DNA of 6,470 nucleotides. It comes from Flavobacterium sp. GTDB lineage: Bacteria; Bacteroidota; Bacteroidia; Flavobacteriales; Flavobacteriaceae. Position 1 is the first letter of the stretch; each line of letters opens with the position of its first letter. Made by a program: the position numbers and the translations under genes. Of this stretch, positions 1 to 4,367 are shown in pieces. The notes beneath the pieces are model-generated. The model had not been told where the DNA came from, made no database searches, and saw only the letters and a program-made list of their open reading frames with translations. Where the stretch lies: the NCBI GenBank assembly GCA_017989775.1, contig JAGNPF010000089.1:1-6470 (forward strand). Reading direction: 5' to 3'.

Positions 1-569
1 GGCTGGATATGACCAATCGTGGTCGAGGCGTTTCGGTGATTTTTGGAGATGGAGCCGGAGCAGCAATTTTGAGTAGAGAAGAAGATTTATCTAAAGGAAT
101 TTTATCTACCCATTTGCATTCCGAAGGGCAACACGCCGACGAATTGGTTCTGAAAGCACCCGGAATGGGAGGGCGTTGGGTCACCGATATTCTGGCAGAC
201 AACAATCCAGACGACGAAAGTTATTTCCCGTACATGAACGGGCAATTTGTTTTCAAAAATGCCGTGGTTCGTTTTGCCGAAGTCATCAACGAAGGTTTGG
301 AAGCCAACAATTTGCAGGTTTCGGACATCGACATGCTGATTCCGCATCAGGCGAATTTGAGGATTTCCCAATTTATTCAAAAGAAATTTGGTTTGAATGA
401 CGACCAAGTTTTTAGCAATGTCCAAAAATATGGAAACACTACCGCAGCCTCGATTCCGATTGCCTTGACCGAAGCTTGGGAACAAGGAAAAATCAAGTCG
501 GGAGATTTGGTGGTTTTGGCGGCTTTTGGCAGTGGATTCACTTGGGGAAGCGTTATTATTCGGTGGTAA
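1..569 (+). CDS. fabH: 3-oxoacyl-ACP synthase III (KAS III), 5'-truncated
   Basis: FabH catalyses the first condensation of type II fatty-acid synthesis in the cytoplasm, joining a short acyl-CoA primer to malonyl-ACP. Only the C-terminal part is present: the frame is open to the left edge (Leu-Asp precede the Met at base 9), so that Met is internal, and the N-terminal half with the active-site Cys lies outside the window. Seen directly, numbering from that Met: the GDGAGAAIL segment at about 13-21; the ACP/CoA-binding segment IPHQANLRI with catalytic His113 (bases 345-347); KYGNTTAASIP with catalytic Asn143; and the closing AAFGSGFTWGSVIIRW. These align well with the corresponding parts of E. 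coli FabH (His244 and Asn274 there), and the C terminus is of normal length. The two catalytic residues in view are intact, so this half looks functional. A terminator follows 26 nt after the stop, so it is the last gene of its transcript. A specialised KAS III paralogue cannot be excluded without the N-terminal half and upstream genes. Confidence 0.95.
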   Translation, partial: LDMTNRGRGVSVIFGDGAGAAILSREEDLSKGILSTHLHSEGQHADELVLKAPGMGGRWVTDILADNNPDDESYFPYMNGQFVFKNAVVRFAEVINEGLEANNLQVSDIDMLIPHQANLRISQFIQKKFGLNDDQVFSNVQKYGNTTAASIPIALTEAWEQGKIKSGDLVVLAAFGSGFTWGSVIIRW

Positions 570-595
570 AACAGATTCAAATAAAATAGACAAAG

Positions 596-633
596 ACCTC
601 GAAGACATAGAAACTTCGAGGTTTTTATTTTTT
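596..633 (+). terminator. Rho-independent terminator after fabH
   Basis: A perfect 9-bp inverted repeat (ACCTCGAAG at 596-604 and CTTCGAGGT at 614-622) encloses a 9-nt loop. It is followed by a T-rich run, TTTTT-A-TTTTTT, through 633. It lies 26 nt after the fabH stop and about 20 nt before the promoter candidate of the lipoprotein gene, so it separates the two transcription units. Confidence 0.88.
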
Positions 634-651
634 CCAAAAAAAGATTTTGGT

Positions 652-684
652 TTTGATTTTGTATTCCAAAAATATATAATTTTA
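652..684 (+). promoter_or_regulatory. Candidate Bacteroidota-type promoter for the lipoprotein operon
   Basis: TTTG at 652-655 and TAATTTTA at 677-684 are separated by 21 nt. The second element matches the Bacteroidota -7 consensus TAnnTTTG at every fixed position except the last, and the spacing is within the usual range. A second TTTG at 658-661 gives a shorter 15-nt spacing. The start of transcription would fall roughly 30 nt before the ATG at 721. The region is very AT-rich, so chance matches are likely; the position just after a terminator and before a signal-peptide gene is the main support. Confidence 0.35.
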
Positions 685-720
685 ACAAGGTTTTATACTT
701 CAATAAAACGCCAATTTCCT

Positions 721-1764
721 ATGAAAAAAATAATTCTGTTTGTCTTGGCCTCTTGCTTGTTTTGGTCTTGTTCCAAAAAAGAAAACAAGGTGGAAAATGT
801 TGAAAAAGCTTTTTATTACTGGAAAAGCAATGACAATTATGGTAGCCCAATAAGTGCTCAAATCAGTAAAGCGAATGTAAAAAAGATATACTTCAAACTT
901 TTTGAGGTGGATTATAACGAAACGATGGGCAATTTTCCATATCAAAAAAACAAACCCAGTGAATATGATTTTCGTGATTTGGATTCGTTGACTATCGTGC
1001 CAACTATTTTTGTCAAAAACGAAATTTTTCAATATAACAACGAGAAATCATTGGATAAATTGGCGGACAACATTGTTTTTCTGGTTGACAAATATCATAA
1101 AGGGAGCGAAAAACCAATTTTTGAGTATTCCGAAATCCAGATTGATTGTGATTGGACCAAATCGACCAAGGACAAATACTTCTATTTACTGAAAAAAATA
1201 AAGGAATTGTCCAACAAAGAAATCAGTTGCACGCTTCGATTGTATCCGTACAAATATCCCGACATTATGGGAGTTCCTCCCGTTGACAAAGCAATGTTGA
1301 TGTGTTATAATTTGATAAAACCATTATCCAACAAAGACAAAAATTCTATTCTGGATATAGCCGAATTAAAATCCTATTTGAATGAAAGACGTAGTTATCC
1401 CGTGCATTTGGATGTTGCCCTTCCTGTTTTTTATTGGACACAATGGTATCAAAACAATCGTTTTTCGGGATTGTTGAACATTAATTCGGTAGATATTGCA
1501 GGATTTACCAAGGAAGTCAAACCGATGTGGTATGAAGTGACGAAAGACACGACTTTAAATTACAGTTCCTATTTCAAAAAAGGAGACCAAATCAAATGCG
1601 AAGAAGTTTCGACGGCAACCATCAACGAAGCTATTTCGATAATTAAAAAGAATGTCGAATTGGACAAAAACACGACCATTTCCTTGTTTCATTTAGATGA
1701 CAGTACTTTCAAAAAATACAGCGATGAAGAAATTTCTAGTTTTTACAGTTCTTTTAGCAAGTAG
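721..1764 (+). CDS. Putative lipoprotein with DUF3142-like, TIM-barrel-like domain
   Basis: This 347-residue envelope protein has no assignable reaction. The frame is open upstream, but the start at 721 is chosen because it begins a classic lipoprotein signal: MKK, a hydrophobic core (residues 4-15) and FWSC with lipidated Cys17. Upstream in-frame sequence runs through the fabH terminator and cannot be coding. No Shine-Dalgarno is visible, as is usual in Bacteroidota. After Cys17 comes SKKENK, which lacks the acidic run associated with surface export, so a periplasm-facing location is inferred. The body alternates predicted strands and helices: FYYWKS (31-36), KKIYFKLFEVD (54-64), TIVPTIFVKNEIF (91-103), EIQIDCDWT (138-146), a helix at 151-163, CTLRLYP (170-176), GVPPVDKAMLMCYNL (184-198) and DVALPVFYWTQWY (231-243). 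The IDCDW strand, with acidic residues at a strand end, recalls glycosidase-type TIM barrels and the DUF3142 family; this assignment is from memory of the family pattern. The 3' end overlaps the next gene by 41 nt. Confidence 0.8.
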   Translation: MKKIILFVLASCLFWSCSKKENKVENVEKAFYYWKSNDNYGSPISAQISKANVKKIYFKLFEVDYNETMGNFPYQKNKPSEYDFRDLDSLTIVPTIFVKNEIFQYNNEKSLDKLADNIVFLVDKYHKGSEKPIFEYSEIQIDCDWTKSTKDKYFYLLKKIKELSNKEISCTLRLYPYKYPDIMGVPPVDKAMLMCYNLIKPLSNKDKNSILDIAELKSYLNERRSYPVHLDVALPVFYWTQWYQNNRFSGLLNINSVDIAGFTKEVKPMWYEVTKDTTLNYSSYFKKGDQIKCEEVSTATINEAISIIKKNVELDKNTTISLFHLDDSTFKKYSDEEISSFYSSFSK

Positions 1765-3991
1765 TTTCAAAAGTCTGGCTTGTGGTTATTCTCCTTATGG
1801 TGAAGATATTCGGTATTGCTTGCTCAAACCCGAATATTTCAGTTATTCCCATTATATGGCTTTTTATTACAATGCCAATTTGTGGGGATACGATGATGCT
1901 CGCAATCCCAATAACTACAAAACGAATGTGGAGGCGAATATCTTTGATTGGTACAATTTTGCCAACAAAAAAGTAAGCATCGAAGCCATCGGGGATTTTA
2001 ACAACAATTTGACACTAACGGATATCCATCCCAAAAGTGGTAACGAATTTATCCAATATTTGTATCAAAACAAAAAAACCGATGCGATTGGGTATTTGAA
2101 AATGGCAAAAAATTGCGAGGCTGTAAACAATGTGATTGAGGATGATACTTGGGAAAGAAATGAGGTTGTCAATACCAAATACAGAAGTGTTTTGTTGAAT
2201 AAATTAGTTCAAACTACCCTAAAAGAACATAATCTGTACTTCAAACGAAAATATGCTTTTTTGACGATTCGCTTGGCGTATTATTCACAAAATAAGGAGG
2301 TTTTGAAAACTGTTTTTGAGAGCAATTTTAATACGGGCAAAAAAGATTACCTCTACAATTGGAGTTTATATTTTTACACATTTACCCAATCTGGTGCCGA
2401 TGTTATGATCAATGCGGCGAACTTGATGGCAAATTGCCCAGAAAAAACATATGCTAGTTATTACTATTTCCACGAGGGATTTAAAATTTCTGAAGCTTTG
2501 CAACAAGCCAAAAACAAAACCGAAATTGCCAATGTGTATGGGTATGCTTCTATCCAAAAAGTGGACAAGACTTTAGACTACTTGAAAGAAATTTACAAGA
2601 ACAATCCAAAATCTGAAATTCTGGGTTTCTTGCTGTTGCGGGAAATCAATAAAATCGAGGATTGGGTTTATACGCCGTATTATACCAATTATTTGCCATC
2701 ATTGGAATTTGATTGGAGCGGAGAAGATAAAATTACCACCGAAACTTTGAGAACTCGTTCCGAAAAAGATCGTTTGTATGCCAAAGAGGTTTTGGATTTT
2801 ATCAATTCAATTGAAATCAAAAGAACGGAGAATCCGATAGTTTGGCAAGCTGCCCAAATCAATTTGCTATTTATCACCCGAAATTTTAATGATTGTTTGC
2901 AACAGATTGCATCATTTGAAAAAGCACACAAAACCGATGGTTCTTTGGAAGAAATAGAGAAAATAAAAGCACTTTGTATCACCGCTAATCAGGAAGATGG
3001 AAAAGCCGTTATTAAAACCGAAATTCAAAACACGATTTTGAAATGCAAAGATGATGAGCGTTTTATTTTTGCCTTGGGAAGAGAATTGGAATTCAAAGAC
3101 AATATTACCGATGGAATTGCCTTGATTTCGTTATTGGAAAACAATTATTCCTATGATGCCGATGATGTGGAATGGATGGACAATCGCATCCAAACATCAG
3201 GGAATTTAAAAGTGTTTTACACCTATTTTGACTATTTGGATTTTGTGTATGCAGCCAAGGATTTGCAAACTATTGTGGATAAAATGAAAGGCGATTTTAC
3301 AACGGAATTTCAAAAAACTATTTATGCCAAATTGCAGAAGGACAAAGATTATTTGACCGATTTGTTGGGAACCAAATACATTCGGGAAAATAATTTGGAC
3401 AAGGCTTTTGTCACTTTCAAATCCTTGGACAACAACTATTGGGAAGACAACTACAACGCTTGGGAAAGAGGAAATTATGGCGACGATTATACTTTTGACC
3501 AAAATCCGTTTTACGATTTCAAATATACCGAGGACTTTGTTGATCACAAGGAAAAATTCATCGTGAACAAGCTTTCCGTGACCGAACATTTGATAAAATA
3601 CATCAATCTGGCCTACAATCCGAAAACCAAAGATCGGGATTACTACTATTTTCTTTTGGCCAATTGCTATTACAATATGTCCGATTACGGCAATTCGTGG
3701 ATGATGCGCCGATATTCCAGCAGTTCGTCTTATTATGGGCAAGACTATGAAAAGGAATCCTACATTGACGAGATTGAGTATAGAAACAAAATCAAGGCTT
3801 TGGCTTATTATAAATTGGCTTATCAAACTACCAAAACCGATAAATTCAAGGCGCTTTGTTTACGAATGATGGATTATGCCGAAGCAAATGAATATGGTAA
3901 TTCAAAAAAGGTCTCGGCACAATTTCCAGAGTTTAGTGCTGATTTATCGGGTTGCGAAAATTTGGCAAATTATTTTAAATCTAGGAGATAA
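1724..3991 (+). CDS. Exported TPR-like helical protein of unknown function
   Basis: This 755-residue protein belongs to no family I can name. The start at 1724 is preferred over an in-frame ATG at 1697 because it opens directly into a Sec signal peptide: MKK, hydrophobic residues 4-15, then KSLA before Cys20. Cleavage after Ala19 by signal peptidase I fits. SLAC is a poor lipobox because position -3 is Ser, so lipidation is less likely. The mature protein begins CGYSPYGEDIRYCLL, with a Cys pair at 20 and 32, probably a conserved N-terminal motif. The rest is predicted mostly helical and rich in Tyr, Asn, Lys and Asp. Degenerate TPR-like helix pairs are visible at about 371-400, 551-569 (NLDKAFVTFKSL), 640-661 (LLANCYYNMSDY) and 688-720. 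There is a low-complexity Ser/Tyr stretch at 664-671 and no membrane span after the signal. The start lies inside the end of the lipoprotein gene in another frame, implying one operon and probable translational coupling. A periplasmic or outer-membrane-associated scaffold is the most I would infer. Confidence 0.82.
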   Translation: MKKFLVFTVLLASSFKSLACGYSPYGEDIRYCLLKPEYFSYSHYMAFYYNANLWGYDDARNPNNYKTNVEANIFDWYNFANKKVSIEAIGDFNNNLTLTDIHPKSGNEFIQYLYQNKKTDAIGYLKMAKNCEAVNNVIEDDTWERNEVVNTKYRSVLLNKLVQTTLKEHNLYFKRKYAFLTIRLAYYSQNKEVLKTVFESNFNTGKKDYLYNWSLYFYTFTQSGADVMINAANLMANCPEKTYASYYYFHEGFKISEALQQAKNKTEIANVYGYASIQKVDKTLDYLKEIYKNNPKSEILGFLLLREINKIEDWVYTPYYTNYLPSLEFDWSGEDKITTETLRTRSEKDRLYAKEVLDFINSIEIKRTENPIVWQAAQINLLFITRNFNDCLQQIASFEKAHKTDGSLEEIEKIKALCITANQEDGKAVIKTEIQNTILKCKDDERFIFALGRELEFKDNITDGIALISLLENNYSYDADDVEWMDNRIQTSGNLKVFYTYFDYLDFVYAAKDLQTIVDKMKGDFTTEFQKTIYAKLQKDKDYLTDLLGTKYIRENNLDKAFVTFKSLDNNYWEDNYNAWERGNYGDDYTFDQNPFYDFKYTEDFVDHKEKFIVNKLSVTEHLIKYINLAYNPKTKDRDYYYFLLANCYYNMSDYGNSWMMRRYSSSSSYYGQDYEKESYIDEIEYRNKIKALAYYKLAYQTTKTDKFKALCLRMMDYAEANEYGNSKKVSAQFPEFSADLSGCENLANYFKSRR

Positions 3992-4028
3992 ATAGATTTA
4001 AGATTAAGAGTGTTAAATATCTATGTAA

Positions 4029-4072
4029 AAAAAGCAAAAACGTCTTCATTTTTCAAGGCGTTTTTGCTTTTT
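4029..4072. terminator. Bidirectional terminator between converging genes
   Basis: An 18-nt left arm (4029-4046) pairs with an 18-nt right arm (4055-4072) around an 8-nt loop. The only imperfection is T4043 opposite G4058, a wobble pair in the plus-strand transcript. The core is GCAAAAACG facing CGTTTTTGC, flanked by an A-run on the left and a T-run on the right, so each strand reads hairpin-then-U-tract. It lies 37 nt after the stop of the helical-protein gene and 31 nt beyond the stop of the minus-strand adhesin gene, so it can serve both. Confidence 0.9.
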
Positions 4073-4074
4073 CT

Positions 4075-4102
4075 GCTCCCAACTTCCAGCTCCCAGCTCT
4101 CA
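4075..4102. repeat. Degenerate heptanucleotide tandem repeat, four copies
   Basis: Four consecutive 7-nt units read GCTCCCA, ACTTCCA, GCTCCCA and GCTCTCA on the plus strand (consensus RCTYYCA; TGRRAGY on the minus strand). A further decayed unit, ACTATCT, runs into the adhesin stop codon at 4104-4106. The array lies between the shared terminator and the adhesin gene, in sequence that appears non-coding. Seven is not a multiple of three, and the array is more GC-rich than its surroundings. Confidence 0.7.
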
Positions 4103-4103
4103 A

Positions 4104-4367
4104 CTATCTCTTCAAACTAAAATGCGACTTGAACACTTTTGAGTTCCCTTTTTCATCATAATTTACCGTAAACCAATAATCGGTGGCAGGCAAAGGTTGT
4201 CCGTTGTAGGTTCCGTTCCAGCCGCCAGTTGCCGGCGTGATTTCCTTGAGGAATTTACCGTAGCGGTCAAAAATGAATATGGGCGCATTGGGATTGGTGG
4301 ACAACAAATGGGGAATGTTCCAGGTTTCGTTATAGCCGTCACCGTTGGGAGTAAAAAATTTGGGGTA
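4104..4367 (-). other. T9SS type B C-terminal sorting domain of the adhesin
   Basis: The last 87 residues form the 'gliding motility-associated' type B C-terminal domain (TIGR04131-type). It opens with YPKFFTPNGDGYNETWNI, continues through IFIFDRYGKFLKEI and GGWNGTYNGQPLPATDYWF, and closes with KSHFSLKR. These are the family's characteristic blocks in the usual order and spacing, and the domain ends exactly at the stop codon. In this family the domain directs export through the type IX machinery; type B domains often work with a dedicated SprF-like partner, and none is in view. Confidence 0.95.

Noticed and set aside
102..608. 168-codon minus-strand open frame opposite fabH
   Set aside because: It is the reverse of a highly conserved enzyme gene and its start falls within the terminator hairpin.
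526..720. Upstream extension of the lipoprotein reading frame to an ATG inside fabH
   Set aside because: It would run through the fabH stop region and a strong terminator, and would bury the lipoprotein signal peptide 65 residues inside the protein.
1697..1723. Alternative upstream start for the helical protein
   Set aside because: It adds nine polar residues before a signal peptide that already starts perfectly at 1724.
1724..1764. Programmed frameshift joining the lipoprotein and the helical protein
   Set aside because: The second gene has its own start and signal peptide, and I see no convincing slippery heptamer with a following hairpin in the overlap; a fusion would put a signal peptide mid-protein.
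3206..3826. 206-codon open frame on the minus strand within the helical-protein gene
   Set aside because: Its product is an Ile/Val-rich translation of the opposite strand with no recognisable domain; the plus-strand gene explains the region.
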